A stretch of 64,000 nucleotides of DNA. It comes from VMGX01 sp041658885. GTDB taxonomy: Bacteria; Patescibacteriota; Minisyncoccia; Phycocordibacterales; 21-14-all-36-13. The notes below the pieces were generated by a model, which had not been told where the DNA came from, did not search any database, and worked only from the letters and a program-made list of their open reading frames with translations. This document shows, one piece after another, positions 40,812 to 49,040 of this stretch; position 1 is the first letter of the stretch, and every line of letters begins with the position of its first letter. Location: NCBI GenBank assembly GCA_041658885.1, contig JBAZZJ010000001.1, positions 1 to 64,000 of the forward strand. Direction: 5' to 3'. The translations under genes were made by a program, and so were the position numbers.

Positions 40812-41186
40812 ATGAATAATTCAAAACGGTTAAAATATAAAGGATTAAGGGTAAATATGATTGGATTACCTGTTTCTGATAATTACATAAAGGATAAAAA
40901 AGAAAAAAAGTATATCAGGAGAGAATATCTTTCCTCGTTTATTTCTGAATCAAAAGGAAATGATCCGAAAAGTCTTCTTCTCATATATGATATTCCACAT
41001 ACCATGAAAAGGGAAAGAGACTGGCTTCGTCGTCAGTTGCTAACTCTTAATTTTATTTTGATACAAAAAAGTGTTTGGGTAGGACCATTTCCGTTACCAA
41101 AATACTTTACTGATTACCTAAAAGAAATTGGTTTGAAAGATAAGTTTAAAATATTAAAGTTAGACAAACCATACGAAGAAAATTAA
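40812..41186 (+). CDS. Stand-alone Cas2-like / PaaX-C-type protein
   Basis: A 124-residue protein. The C-terminal 75 residues, LLLIYDIPHTMKRERDWLRRQLLTLNFILIQKSVWVGPFPLPKYFTDYL, match the Cas2-like ferredoxin fold found at the end of PaaX-type regulators and common in Patescibacteria (D-I-P near the start, Q-K-S-V-W at the third strand). The usual N-terminal winged helix is not present; a short basic region (NNSKRLKYKGLRVN) takes its place. No CRISPR array or cas1 is in the window, so a CRISPR role is unlikely; regulation or toxin-like RNase activity are both possible. It is bracketed by two palindromes with the same core, suggesting autoregulation or a cassette. Confidence 0.7.
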   Translation: MNNSKRLKYKGLRVNMIGLPVSDNYIKDKKEKKYIRREYLSSFISESKGNDPKSLLLIYDIPHTMKRERDWLRRQLLTLNFILIQKSVWVGPFPLPKYFTDYLKEIGLKDKFKILKLDKPYEEN

Positions 41187-41191
41187 ATTAA

Positions 41192-41225
41192 CATTTCAAT
41201 ATACGCCATGGCGTATATTGAAATG
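41192..41225. repeat. Perfect 34-bp palindrome with ATACGCCATGGCGTAT core
   Basis: Five bases after the Cas2-like gene stop; same core as 40760 but different, still self-complementary, outer arms. Confidence 0.85.
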
Positions 41226-41295
41226 AATAAAATAATTATAAATTATAGATTGTTTATTTTGAAAACGACCAAATTTAATATAAAATTATAATGTA

Positions 41296-42183
41296 ATGGC
41301 AGAACAAGATAAAAACAAAGAAAAAGGACATTATCATCCTATCACAATAACAATGTTTAAAATCGGCAAGATTTTTGACGATTTAGGTTTTGAAATTGCA
41401 GATGGACCACATATAGAGGATGAATATCATAATTTTGATGCACTTAATATTCCCGCGGACCATCCGGCACGAGATATGTGGGATACCTTTTGGTTAAAGA
41501 CGCAAATTAACGCAGATAAAAAACCGCAGATTCACCCCGTTAAATCCTGCGAAGCAGGAATTTTGCCAAAGGCAAAATTATTTAACAGGGTAAACGCAGA
41601 TAAAAATACCAACACAAGTCCGCGTGAATTTCCGCGTGAGTCTGCGATGTTATTAAGAACACACACTTCTCCGGTACAGATTAGATATATGGAAAATAAT
41701 AAACCACCTATAAAAATTATTGTCCCTGGGAAGATTTTTAGATATGAAGCAACAGATGCAACACACGAGGCACAATTTTATCAATTGGAAGGACTTATGA
41801 TTACTCCAAATACTTCACTTGCAACTCTTAAGGGGGTTTTAAAAGATTTTTTAGAAAAATTTTTTGAAGAAAAAATTGATATCCGTTTTCGCCCGAGTTA
41901 TTTTCCATTCGTTGAGCCAGGCCTGGAAGTTGATGCAACCTGTTTTAAATGTTCAGAAAAAATAAATCCAAGTTGTCCGATATGTAAAGGAACTGGGTGG
42001 ATAGAAATAATGGGTGCGGGGATGGTTCATCCAAAAGTTTTAGAGAATTGTGGTATTAATCCACAAGAGTGGCAGGGTTTTGCCTTTGGTGTCGGGATAG
42101 ATCGTCTAGTTATGCTCAAATACGAAATTCCAGATATAAGAATGCTTTATTCTGGGGATTTGAGATTGATAAATCAATTTTAA
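41296..42183 (+). CDS. pheS: Phenylalanyl-tRNA synthetase alpha subunit with in-frame element insertion
   Basis: Catalytic subunit of PheRS. It lacks the N-terminal coiled coil (295 residues versus about 340) and starts at GHYHPITITMFKIGKIF. Motif 2 (IIVPGKIFRYEATDATHEAQFYQLEGL) and motif 3 (GVGIDRLVMLKYEIPDIR) are intact, and a CFKCSEKINPSCPICKGTG zinc-like loop precedes GAGMVHP. Residues about 69-118, between MWDTFWL and LLRTHTSPVQ, are an insertion encoded by AACGCAGAT repeats plus a CCCCGTTAAAT element, read through in frame without a stop (NADKKPQIHPVKSCEAGIL...). The insertion lies in a loop before motif 2. pheT follows after 9 bases. Confidence 0.93.
   Translation: MAEQDKNKEKGHYHPITITMFKIGKIFDDLGFEIADGPHIEDEYHNFDALNIPADHPARDMWDTFWLKTQINADKKPQIHPVKSCEAGILPKAKLFNRVNADKNTNTSPREFPRESAMLLRTHTSPVQIRYMENNKPPIKIIVPGKIFRYEATDATHEAQFYQLEGLMITPNTSLATLKGVLKDFLEKFFEEKIDIRFRPSYFPFVEPGLEVDATCFKCSEKINPSCPICKGTGWIEIMGAGMVHPKVLENCGINPQEWQGFAFGVGIDRLVMLKYEIPDIRMLYSGDLRLINQF
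41534..41591. repeat. CCCCGTTAAAT palindromic element inside pheS
   Basis: Outer stem ACCCCGTTAAAT / ATTTAACAGGGT with two inner hairpins, identical to the intergenic copy at 34232. Flanked by AACGCAGATAAAAA copies at both sides (41510 and 41593). Confidence 0.9.
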
Positions 42184-42192
42184 AAAACAATC

Positions 42193-44595
42193 ATGCTTAT
42201 TTCATATAAATGGCTTCAAGAATATTTTGATAAGCCTGCCCGCCAATTGGCAGGCGGGAAATTTCCAAAACCGGAAGAAATTAAAAATGCACTTACAATG
42301 CACTCTTATGAAGTTTCTGAAATTTTAAAAGACAAAGATGATTTTATTTTTGATGTAGATATTTTACCAAACAGAGCTCACGACTCACTTTCTTATTTTG
42401 GGATTGCGCGAGAAATTGGAATGCTTTTTGATTTAAAAACAAAATTTCCAGACTTAGATAAATTACAAGCAGACAAAAGTTTAAAATCATCAGATTTTTT
42501 AACTTTAAAAATTGAAAATCCAAATGAATGCAGACGAGCAACAAAACGACTTGTTGTCGATGTCAGAGTAAAAGAATCACCAGATTGGCTTAAGGAAAAA
42601 TTATCAAAATTTGGACAAAAATCTATAAATAACATTGTTGATGCAACAAATTTTGTAATGATGGAAACGGGGCAACCTGTTCATGCTTTTGATTTTGATA
42701 AATTAGCAACTGGGAAGAATGACAAAAAAAATATTTCAATAAAATTAGCAGAAAAAGCAGAACAAATAACAACACTTGATGAAAATCATTATGTTCTAGA
42801 TGAAAATGTCTTAGTAATTCACGATGGAGAAAAACCGCTTGATATAGCTGGAATAAAAGGAGGAATAGACACTGGAATAGATGAAAAGACAAAAAAAATT
42901 GTTTTATCAGTTTGTAGTTTTAATCCTAAGAGCATAAGAAGAACTTCTAAAAAATTAGGATTACAAACAGAAGCATCAAAAAGATTTGAAGCAGATGTAA
43001 GTTCTGAATTGGTTTACACAGCTATGCAAAGATTATCCCAACTTGTTTCAGAATTGTCTGGTGGAAAAGTGAGCGAAGAAATTTTGGACGAATATCCAAG
43101 AAAATCAAATCCATACAAAATAGGAATTTCAATTGATGAGGTTAATAAAATTTTAGGGACCGAGATAAGAGAAAAAGAATTTGAAAAAATTTTAGACAAA
43201 CTCGGATTTGAATATAAAAAAATAAAACCACTTAATGAAATTAAAAAATTAATTTCACAAGTTGAAGGCAAGCCTTACAAATTTGGTTCAAGTGTAAGTT
43301 TTGATGCACCAAATTATTTTGATTGCTCGTCCTTAACCGCGTATTTGTTTGCACAGGCTGGGATTCAAATTCCAAGAGTTTCAGTTGACCAATACGTTTT
43401 TGGAAAAGAAATTTCTGAAAATGAAGCAAAATTTGGTGACATAGTATTTTTAAATACGAGGAATGGAAAAATTCATTATGAAACGGTAGATTTTATAAAA
43501 GGAACAAAAGTTAAGGAGGGGGTTGACCATTGCGGTTTATGTTTAGGTGATGGAAAGGTTTTGCATACATCAAGATTTAATGGAAATAAGGTTGATATTC
43601 AAAACATAGAAAATAATCTATCTTTTAAAACAATTGTTGGTTATAGAAGATTTACAGACAATGAAGAAAGATATGTTTTAACAATCCCTTATTACAGAAA
43701 TGACTTAAGAATTAAAGAAGATTTAGTTGAAGAAATTGGAAGAATTTTTGGTTATGAAAATGTTTCTTACGATTTACCAAAAAAGGATTCTGAAGCAAAA
43801 AAAGATAAAATATTTTATTATTCAAATTTAATAAAGAACTTTTTTGTAAGCGAAGGATTTTCAGAGGTCTACAATTACGCGTTTGTTAACGAAGGAGAAA
43901 TTGAGTTATTAAATCCTTTGGCAAGCGATAAAAAATATTTGAGAGATACTACAAAAAAACAATTAAGAAATAGTATATTTTTTAATTATAAGCATTCTGA
44001 CATTCTGGCTCTTAATGAGATTAAAATTTTTGAAATTGATAAAATTTATAAGAGAGAAAAAGAAACTCTCTGTTTATCTTTCGGTATAAAATTCAAAAAA
44101 GAAAACCTAAAGGAATATTTGTTCAATATTAAAGAAAAGTTGAGAAAAATACTGAATAAAGAAGAATTTGATCATACGGAGTATGGTGAATTTTATGATG
44201 AAGTAATTTTCGAAATTGATATAGATAAATTAATTGAAAAACTTCCAGAAGTTAATTCATACGAAAAATTATTTAAAGAATTTTCTGAAAATTATAAAGA
44301 CACAAATAAGAAGTATAAAAACATTTCTCAATACCCATTTGTCTTGAGAGACATTGCAGTTTGGGTTCCTATAAAAACAGAAAGTGGGGAAGTGTTAGCG
44401 TTAATAAAACAAAATTCTGGTGAATTGCTTATGCAAAGTAAATTATTTGATGAATATAAAAAAGATAACAAGGTTTCATACGCGTTTCGGTTGGTTTTTC
44501 AATCACAGGACAAGACCTTAACAGACGATGAGGTAAATGAAGTGATGAAAAAAATAGAAAACAAAATAATTAAAAAGGGGTGGGAAGTTAGGTAA
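42193..44595 (+). CDS. pheT: Phenylalanyl-tRNA synthetase beta subunit with inserted NlpC/P60-like domain
   Basis: An 800-residue PheRS beta. The tRNA-binding (EMAP-like) domain is absent: residue 40 on goes straight into B1 (FDVDILPNRAHD). The B3/B4 editing domain (GQKSINNIVDATNFVMMETGQPVHAFD) is present. B5 is split: after LGFEYKK (about 344) comes a 145-residue NlpC/P60-like domain, then YVLTIPYYRNDLRIKEDLVEEIGRIFGYENV resumes B5. The inserted domain has Cys378 in YFDCSSLTAYLFAQAG, GDIVFLNT, His446 in DHCGLCLGDGKVLHTS and His458, so its catalytic set looks intact. The C-terminal anticodon-binding FDX domain is normal. Residues 16-24 (PARQLAGGK) come from a small palindromic insertion. Confidence 0.9.
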   Translation: MLISYKWLQEYFDKPARQLAGGKFPKPEEIKNALTMHSYEVSEILKDKDDFIFDVDILPNRAHDSLSYFGIAREIGMLFDLKTKFPDLDKLQADKSLKSSDFLTLKIENPNECRRATKRLVVDVRVKESPDWLKEKLSKFGQKSINNIVDATNFVMMETGQPVHAFDFDKLATGKNDKKNISIKLAEKAEQITTLDENHYVLDENVLVIHDGEKPLDIAGIKGGIDTGIDEKTKKIVLSVCSFNPKSIRRTSKKLGLQTEASKRFEADVSSELVYTAMQRLSQLVSELSGGKVSEEILDEYPRKSNPYKIGISIDEVNKILGTEIREKEFEKILDKLGFEYKKIKPLNEIKKLISQVEGKPYKFGSSVSFDAPNYFDCSSLTAYLFAQAGIQIPRVSVDQYVFGKEISENEAKFGDIVFLNTRNGKIHYETVDFIKGTKVKEGVDHCGLCLGDGKVLHTSRFNGNKVDIQNIENNLSFKTIVGYRRFTDNEERYVLTIPYYRNDLRIKEDLVEEIGRIFGYENVSYDLPKKDSEAKKDKIFYYSNLIKNFFVSEGFSEVYNYAFVNEGEIELLNPLASDKKYLRDTTKKQLRNSIFFNYKHSDILALNEIKIFEIDKIYKREKETLCLSFGIKFKKENLKEYLFNIKEKLRKILNKEEFDHTEYGEFYDEVIFEIDIDKLIEKLPEVNSYEKLFKEFSENYKDTNKKYKNISQYPFVLRDIAVWVPIKTESGEVLALIKQNSGELLMQSKLFDEYKKDNKVSYAFRLVFQSQDKTLTDDEVNEVMKKIENKIIKKGWEVR
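42235..42258. repeat. Small palindromic insertion near the start of pheT
   Basis: CCTGCC CGCCAATT GGCAGG (then CGGG) forms a hairpin in two registers and adds PARQLAGG in frame after EYFDK. Confidence 0.65.
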
Positions 44596-44670
44596 AAATA
44601 ATAAGGCAAAAAATAAGTATATTTTGGATTCAAATGCTCCGCTAGAGCATAAAAAAAGAAAAATTACTTG

Positions 44671-44702
44671 TCCCGTTAAATGCGAAGCATATTTAACTGG
44701 GA
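44671..44702. repeat. Small CCCGTTAAAT palindromic element
   Basis: TCCCGTTAAAT GCGAAGC ATATTTAACTGGGA; inner stem ATGC/GCAT. In the 250-base pheT-gyrB gap, which otherwise holds hairpins and a promoter only. Confidence 0.75.
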
Positions 44703-44705
44703 TGG

Positions 44706-44734
44706 ATTTAAATGCCCCAGTGGGGCATTTAAAT
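44706..44734. terminator. Hairpin ATTTAAATGCCCC/GGGGCATTTAAAT
   Basis: 13-bp perfect stem with a 3-base loop just after the element; no T-tract, so either a terminator remnant or part of a larger structure. Confidence 0.5.
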
Positions 44735-44783
44735 TTATGCACACAAATAGCAAAAACCCCTTTATTTTGAAAGGAATTTTTGC

Positions 44784-44789
44784 TATAAT
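44784..44789 (+). promoter_or_regulatory. -10 box of gyrB
   Basis: TTGCTATAAT preceded by an imperfect AAAAACCCCTTT/AAAGGAATTTTT inverted repeat; leader of about 50 bases to the ATG at 44846. Confidence 0.55.
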
Positions 44790-44845
44790 ACACATGTCGC
44801 TGAAAGGCGCTATTTTGTTTAAATACACTAAAATTCTCACAAAAA

Positions 44846-46936
44846 ATGGCTCTAAAAAAGAACAAAAAAACACCACTAAAAACTGAAACAAGTTCTGGCT
44901 ACAGTGCGTCTGATATTACCGTCCTTGAGGGTCTAGAACCTGTCAGAAAGAGACCCGGGATGTATATTGGAACAACTGGGCCAGACGGGCTACATCACCT
45001 AATAGTTGAGATTTTTGATAATGGTCGCGACGAGGCTATGGGCGGTTTTGCTGACCATATTGAAATTGCACTTCTTCCAGAAAACAGGGTTCGTATTGTT
45101 GATAATGGAAGAGGAATTCCTATAGACGTTCACAAACAAACAAAAGTTTCAGCACTTGAAACAATAATGTTAACACTTCACGCAGGAGGAAAATTTGATA
45201 ATAAAGCTTACAAAATTTCCGGAGGTTTGCACGGAGTTGGAGCATCTGTTGTAAATGCACTTTCAATTTATATGAAAGCTGAAGTTCACAGAGATGGTTT
45301 TAAATATATTCAGGAATATTCAAAAGGTAAAAAGAAAGCGAATGTAAAAAAAGTTGGAGCATCAAAAGAACACGGAACGATAATTACATTTGAACCCGAT
45401 CCCGAAATATTTAAAGAAATTTCTTTCAATTGGAATAAAATTATCGGTCACATGCGACAACAGGCGTATCTTGTGAGAGGTTTGAGAATTTCAGTTATTG
45501 ATGCGCGAGAAAGCAAAAATAAAATTGATGATTCATCCCTATTCTTTTTAAAAGAAGATTCTCTAGATGTTCCATCAACTTCTTTTTATTTTGAAGGAGG
45601 ACTTGTTTCTCTAATAAATTTTTATAACGAAACATTCAAAAAAATCCACAAGAATATTTTTTATGTAAATAAAGAAGCAGAAAATGTTTTTGTTGAATTA
45701 GCTTTTCAATATGTTGATGATATTTCATCAAGAATTCTTCCGTTTGCGAATAATATTTATAACTCTGAAGGTGGAATGCATATAACAGGTTTTAAGACCG
45801 CACTCACAAGAACCTTAAATTCATACGCAAGAAAAAATAATTTACTAAAAGAAAAAGACGAAAACTTTACAGGAGATGATGTTATAGAAGGCATGACTGC
45901 GGTGATATCTGTTAAATTAAGAGAGATACAATTTGAAGGGCAAACAAAAGCAAAGTTAGGAAGCGTTGAAGCAAGAGGCGCCGTTGAAACCGTGTTCGGA
46001 GACGCCCTCTCTAGCTTTATGGAAGAAAACCCAGACGACGCCAGAATGATTGTTAATAAGGTAATTTTGGCTCTTAGAGCTAGAAAGGCTGCTAAAGCCG
46101 CAAAAGATAGTGTCTTGAGAAAAGGAGCTCTTGAAGGGATGACCCTTCCTGGAAAATTGGCGGATTGCCAAAGTAAAGATGCTGAAGATTCGGAACTTTT
46201 CATAGTTGAGGGAGATTCGGCCGGTGGTTCTGCAAAGACTGGGCGTGATAGAAGAACTCAAGCTATCTTGCCGTTGAGAGGAAAAATTTTAAATGTTGAA
46301 AGAGCTCGTCTTGATAAAATTTTGGATTCAGAACAGGTAAAAAATTTAATTATAGCCCTCGGTACCGCTATAGGAGATACTTTTGATATAAGCAAATTAA
46401 GATATCATAAAGTAATAATCGCAACAGATGCTGATGTTGACGGTTCTCACATTCGCACACTTTTGCTGACACTTTTTTACAGACACTTTGTTCAAATTAT
46501 AGAAGGTGGGTTTTTGTATATTGCTCAGCCACCTTTGTATAAAGTTAAATTGGGTAAAGAAGCAACTTATTTTTATAATGATAATGACAAGGATAAATAT
46601 TTTAAACAAAATAAAATAGAATCTTCTGAAGAAATTGAAAATCCTGACGAAGTACAGGAATTGCCCGAAACCGAAGAGACAAAAGGAAAGGAAGATGAAA
46701 AGCAAGCAAAGAGTCAGAAAAAAGTTAGTGTTCAAAGATACAAAGGTCTCGGTGAAATGAATCCGGATGAATTGTGGGAGACAACAATGGATCCAAATAA
46801 CAGAGTTCTTAAAAGAGTAAATATAGATGATGCAAGAGAAGCCGACAAAATTTTTGATATTTTAATGGGAACCGATGTAACAATTAGAAAATCATTTATT
46901 CAATCAAATGCTAAATCTGCAAATATAGACATCTAA
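44846..46936 (+). CDS. gyrB: DNA gyrase subunit B
   Basis: ATPase subunit that drives negative supercoiling with GyrA (not in the window). GHKL ATPase motifs: EIFDNGRDEAM, VDNGRGIPIDVHKQTK, GGLHGVGASVVNALS. The transducer precedes the Toprim domain with EGDSAGGSAKTGRDR (Glu455) and DADVDGSHI (Asp528/530/532). The end, QRYKGLGEMNPDELWETTMDPNNR, is conserved. A charged Glu/Lys/Asp stretch of about 40 residues (IENPDEVQELPETEETKGKEDEK) is inserted before it, a lineage feature. At 696 residues it lacks the extra E. coli insertion. ParE is an alternative, but a single type II enzyme is usual in this lineage. Confidence 0.92.
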   Translation: MALKKNKKTPLKTETSSGYSASDITVLEGLEPVRKRPGMYIGTTGPDGLHHLIVEIFDNGRDEAMGGFADHIEIALLPENRVRIVDNGRGIPIDVHKQTKVSALETIMLTLHAGGKFDNKAYKISGGLHGVGASVVNALSIYMKAEVHRDGFKYIQEYSKGKKKANVKKVGASKEHGTIITFEPDPEIFKEISFNWNKIIGHMRQQAYLVRGLRISVIDARESKNKIDDSSLFFLKEDSLDVPSTSFYFEGGLVSLINFYNETFKKIHKNIFYVNKEAENVFVELAFQYVDDISSRILPFANNIYNSEGGMHITGFKTALTRTLNSYARKNNLLKEKDENFTGDDVIEGMTAVISVKLREIQFEGQTKAKLGSVEARGAVETVFGDALSSFMEENPDDARMIVNKVILALRARKAAKAAKDSVLRKGALEGMTLPGKLADCQSKDAEDSELFIVEGDSAGGSAKTGRDRRTQAILPLRGKILNVERARLDKILDSEQVKNLIIALGTAIGDTFDISKLRYHKVIIATDADVDGSHIRTLLLTLFYRHFVQIIEGGFLYIAQPPLYKVKLGKEATYFYNDNDKDKYFKQNKIESSEEIENPDEVQELPETEETKGKEDEKQAKSQKKVSVQRYKGLGEMNPDELWETTMDPNNRVLKRVNIDDAREADKIFDILMGTDVTIRKSFIQSNAKSANIDI

Positions 46937-46977
46937 TTTATTTCAAATCTAAAATCTAATATCTCAAATTTATAAAA

Positions 46978-47412
46978 ATGATTACTACAAATTCAAAACA
47001 AATAAACTTGTTATTTATATGTAAATACAACAGATTTAGAAGTAAGATAGCTGAAGGTTATTTTAAAAAAATAAACAAAAATAAAAAAATAAAAGTAAAA
47101 TCAGCCGGTTTAATAAAAGGAACCTCACTTAGCCCAGAAAAAATAAAAATAGCCAAAGAACTTGGTGTCTCAATGAAAGGGAAACCAAATGGGCTGAGCA
47201 TCGAACTTCTCATTCAACAAAACATAATTGTAATAGTTGCAGATGATGTACCTAAAAAAATTTTTAACAATTTTGGATTAAACAGACAAATTATTCAATG
47301 GAATATTAAAGATGTTAAAAAGAATAATCCAAAAGAAATAACGGATATAATTAAAAAGATAAAACTAAAAATAGATATTCTTGTCGAAAAGTTAAAAACG
47401 ACAAACAAATAA
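46978..47412 (+). CDS. Low-molecular-weight phosphatase / arsenate-reductase-like protein
   Basis: A 144-residue protein whose start matches the LMW phosphatase P-loop: LLFICKYNRFRSKIAEGYF, with Cys15-x5-Arg21 followed by Ser. SAGLIKGTSLSPEKIKIAKELGVSMKGK is the usual following segment. The general-acid Asp, normally in a DP motif, may be the ADDVP Asp-Asp. The family covers tyrosine phosphatases and thioredoxin-coupled arsenate reductases; which applies is unclear. It follows gyrB by about 40 AT-rich bases. Confidence 0.68.
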   Translation: MITTNSKQINLLFICKYNRFRSKIAEGYFKKINKNKKIKVKSAGLIKGTSLSPEKIKIAKELGVSMKGKPNGLSIELLIQQNIIVIVADDVPKKIFNNFGLNRQIIQWNIKDVKKNNPKEITDIIKKIKLKIDILVEKLKTTNK

Positions 47413-47429
47413 ATTCTACTTTAAATAAT

Positions 47430-47615
47430 ATGAAAGAATTTTTTATTAAAAATTTAATGAAAATGCAATTAAAAAAATTGCCACAAGATCAAATATGGAA
47501 AATGTTTACCCTATTAAATCCTGTCTCGCCCGTACGGGCAAAGCAGGAATTTGCCGTCGGCAAATTATTTAACAGGGCAGGAAAATACGAAAAAGAACTA
47601 AAGGGCATAAAATAA
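47430..47615 (+). CDS. Small protein carrying an in-frame palindromic element
   Basis: A 61-residue ORF. The first 28 residues (MKEFFIKNLMKMQLKKLPQ, DQIWKMFTLL) resemble the helical start of a small hypothetical family I associate with Parcubacteria, typically continuing NPELF-like. From residue 29 the protein is translated element DNA (NPVSPVRAKQEFAVGKLFNRAG) followed by KYEKELKGIK. The element keeps the frame open but replaces the expected helix, so the product may be altered or inactive. It lies between the phosphatase-like gene and the BaiN-like gene. Confidence 0.5.
   Translation: MKEFFIKNLMKMQLKKLPQDQIWKMFTLLNPVSPVRAKQEFAVGKLFNRAGKYEKELKGIK
47509..47577. repeat. CCCTATTAAAT palindromic element inside a small gene
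   Basis: Outer CCCTATTAAAT / ATTTAACAGGG; inner TCCTG...CAGGA with a nested GCCCGTACGGGC, and ATTTGCC/GGCAAAT. Same architecture as the pheS copy, 10 bases longer. Confidence 0.85.
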
Positions 47616-47625
47616 TTGTTATTTT

Positions 47626-48897
47626 ATGATTAAAAAAACTCATTCAAACGTAACCGATAATACTTTTGACGTTATTGTCGTTGGTGGTGGGCCGTCTGGG
47701 ATGATGGCTTCCGGTTTTTCTGCTAGACGAGGACTTCGCGTGTTACTTATAGAAAAAAATGAACATCTTGGTGATAAATTAAAAGCGACCGGTGGAGGTC
47801 GTTGTAATATTACGAACGCAGAAGAAGACAGAGAAACTTTTATTAGACATTATGGTTCGGCTAAAGATTTTTTATATTCAGCTTTTGCAAAATTTGGAGT
47901 TAAAGATACATTTAATTTTTTTGAGGAACGTGGACTACCACTTGTGATTGAAGCTAGAAAAAGAGTTTTTCCAGTGAGCCAGAAAGCTGAAGATGTTTTT
48001 CGTGTTTTAGAAAAATTTATGAAAAAAAATGGAGTGATTGTTAAAACAAATCAAAAAACTTCAAAAATTTTAACAAACGAAAATAAAATAGTTGGAGTAA
48101 TGGCTGGAAAAGAAAAATATTATTGCAATTCTTTAATATTGGCGACAGGTGGTTTTTCACATCCAGAATTAGGAGCGACCGGTGATGGTTTCACTTGGCT
48201 CAAATCTCTTGGACACAAGGTTAAAGAAGCGTCGCCCGATATTGTACCTTTTTCAGTACGAGAAAAATGGGTTAAAGATTTGTCTGGTGTGACTCTATCA
48301 TTTATGAAAATTACTTTCTTTCTTGATGGAGTAAAGAAGTTTAGCAAAATGGGAAAAATTCTTTTTACTCATTTTGGTTTGTCCGGACCTCTTATTTTAA
48401 ATAGCTCTAGACAAGTTAAAGATTTATTAAAAGCTGGAGTTGTTACTGCAACAATTGATACTTATCCTCACACTGATCTTGGGGCACTTGAAAAAGAAAT
48501 TGTAAAAACTTTTAATAAAAACAAAAATAAAACTCTTAAAAATGTTTTACCAGAAATTACACCACACGGATTATTTCCAGCTCTTGAATTATTACTTCCT
48601 AAATTAGATTTGGATCTTGGGAAAAAAGTTCATAGTATAGAAAAAGAAGAACGTAAAAAAATTGTTGATTTACTCAAGGCCATGCCACTCACGGTTTCTG
48701 GCCTAATGGGTTTTGATAGGGCGGTTGTGTCAGATGGGGGAGTAATGTTAAACGAAATTGATACACGAACAATGCGCTCGCGTATTCATCCAAATCTTTT
48801 TATCACAGGAGACTTACTCAACATCAATCGTCCATCAGGTGGTTTTTCTCTCCAACTTTGTTGGACCACTGGTTATGTCGCAGGGATGAATGTATAA
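47626..48897 (+). CDS. BaiN/HI0933-family flavoprotein
   Basis: A 423-residue FAD-dependent oxidoreductase. N-terminal dinucleotide fold FDVIVVGGGPSGMMASGFSARRG with the second strand LLIEKNEHLGDKLKATGGGRCNITNA, which is diagnostic of the HI0933/BaiN (YhiN) family, and the C-terminal NLFITGDLLNINRPSGGFSLQLCWTTGYVAG. Members are conserved but their physiological reaction is mostly unknown; BaiN itself acts on bile acids. Length is normal. It starts 10 bases after the small element-bearing gene. Confidence 0.85.
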   Translation: MIKKTHSNVTDNTFDVIVVGGGPSGMMASGFSARRGLRVLLIEKNEHLGDKLKATGGGRCNITNAEEDRETFIRHYGSAKDFLYSAFAKFGVKDTFNFFEERGLPLVIEARKRVFPVSQKAEDVFRVLEKFMKKNGVIVKTNQKTSKILTNENKIVGVMAGKEKYYCNSLILATGGFSHPELGATGDGFTWLKSLGHKVKEASPDIVPFSVREKWVKDLSGVTLSFMKITFFLDGVKKFSKMGKILFTHFGLSGPLILNSSRQVKDLLKAGVVTATIDTYPHTDLGALEKEIVKTFNKNKNKTLKNVLPEITPHGLFPALELLLPKLDLDLGKKVHSIEKEERKKIVDLLKAMPLTVSGLMGFDRAVVSDGGVMLNEIDTRTMRSRIHPNLFITGDLLNINRPSGGFSLQLCWTTGYVAGMNV

Positions 48898-48956
48898 AAA
48901 AATAATTATTCAAACTTTTTAAAAAATCAAAAAATATTTTTATCTTTTCCCATTCT

Positions 48957-48978
48957 CTAATTCAATTGAATAGTTGTA
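48957..48978. promoter_or_regulatory. Single operator-like palindrome upstream of the ArsR gene
   Basis: TCTAATTCAATTGAATAGTTG, a variant of the TCTAATTTAATTAAATAGTTG unit repeated at 49361 and 50530, about 65 bases before the ArsR start. The two substitutions are symmetric, keeping the palindrome. Confidence 0.55.
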
Positions 48979-49040
48979 TGATGGATTTTTAAGAGATATA
49001 ATATATTTTTGAAATATTAGAAATTAAAAATATCAAAAAC

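Noticed and set aside
40812..41186. CRISPR-Cas adaptation module
   Set aside because: Only a Cas2-like fold is present; no cas1, array or effector gene is in the window, and the sequence fits the PaaX-C type better.
44680..44886. 68-codon ORF upstream of gyrB
   Set aside because: It spans a palindromic element, a hairpin and the gyrB promoter, and has no conserved features.
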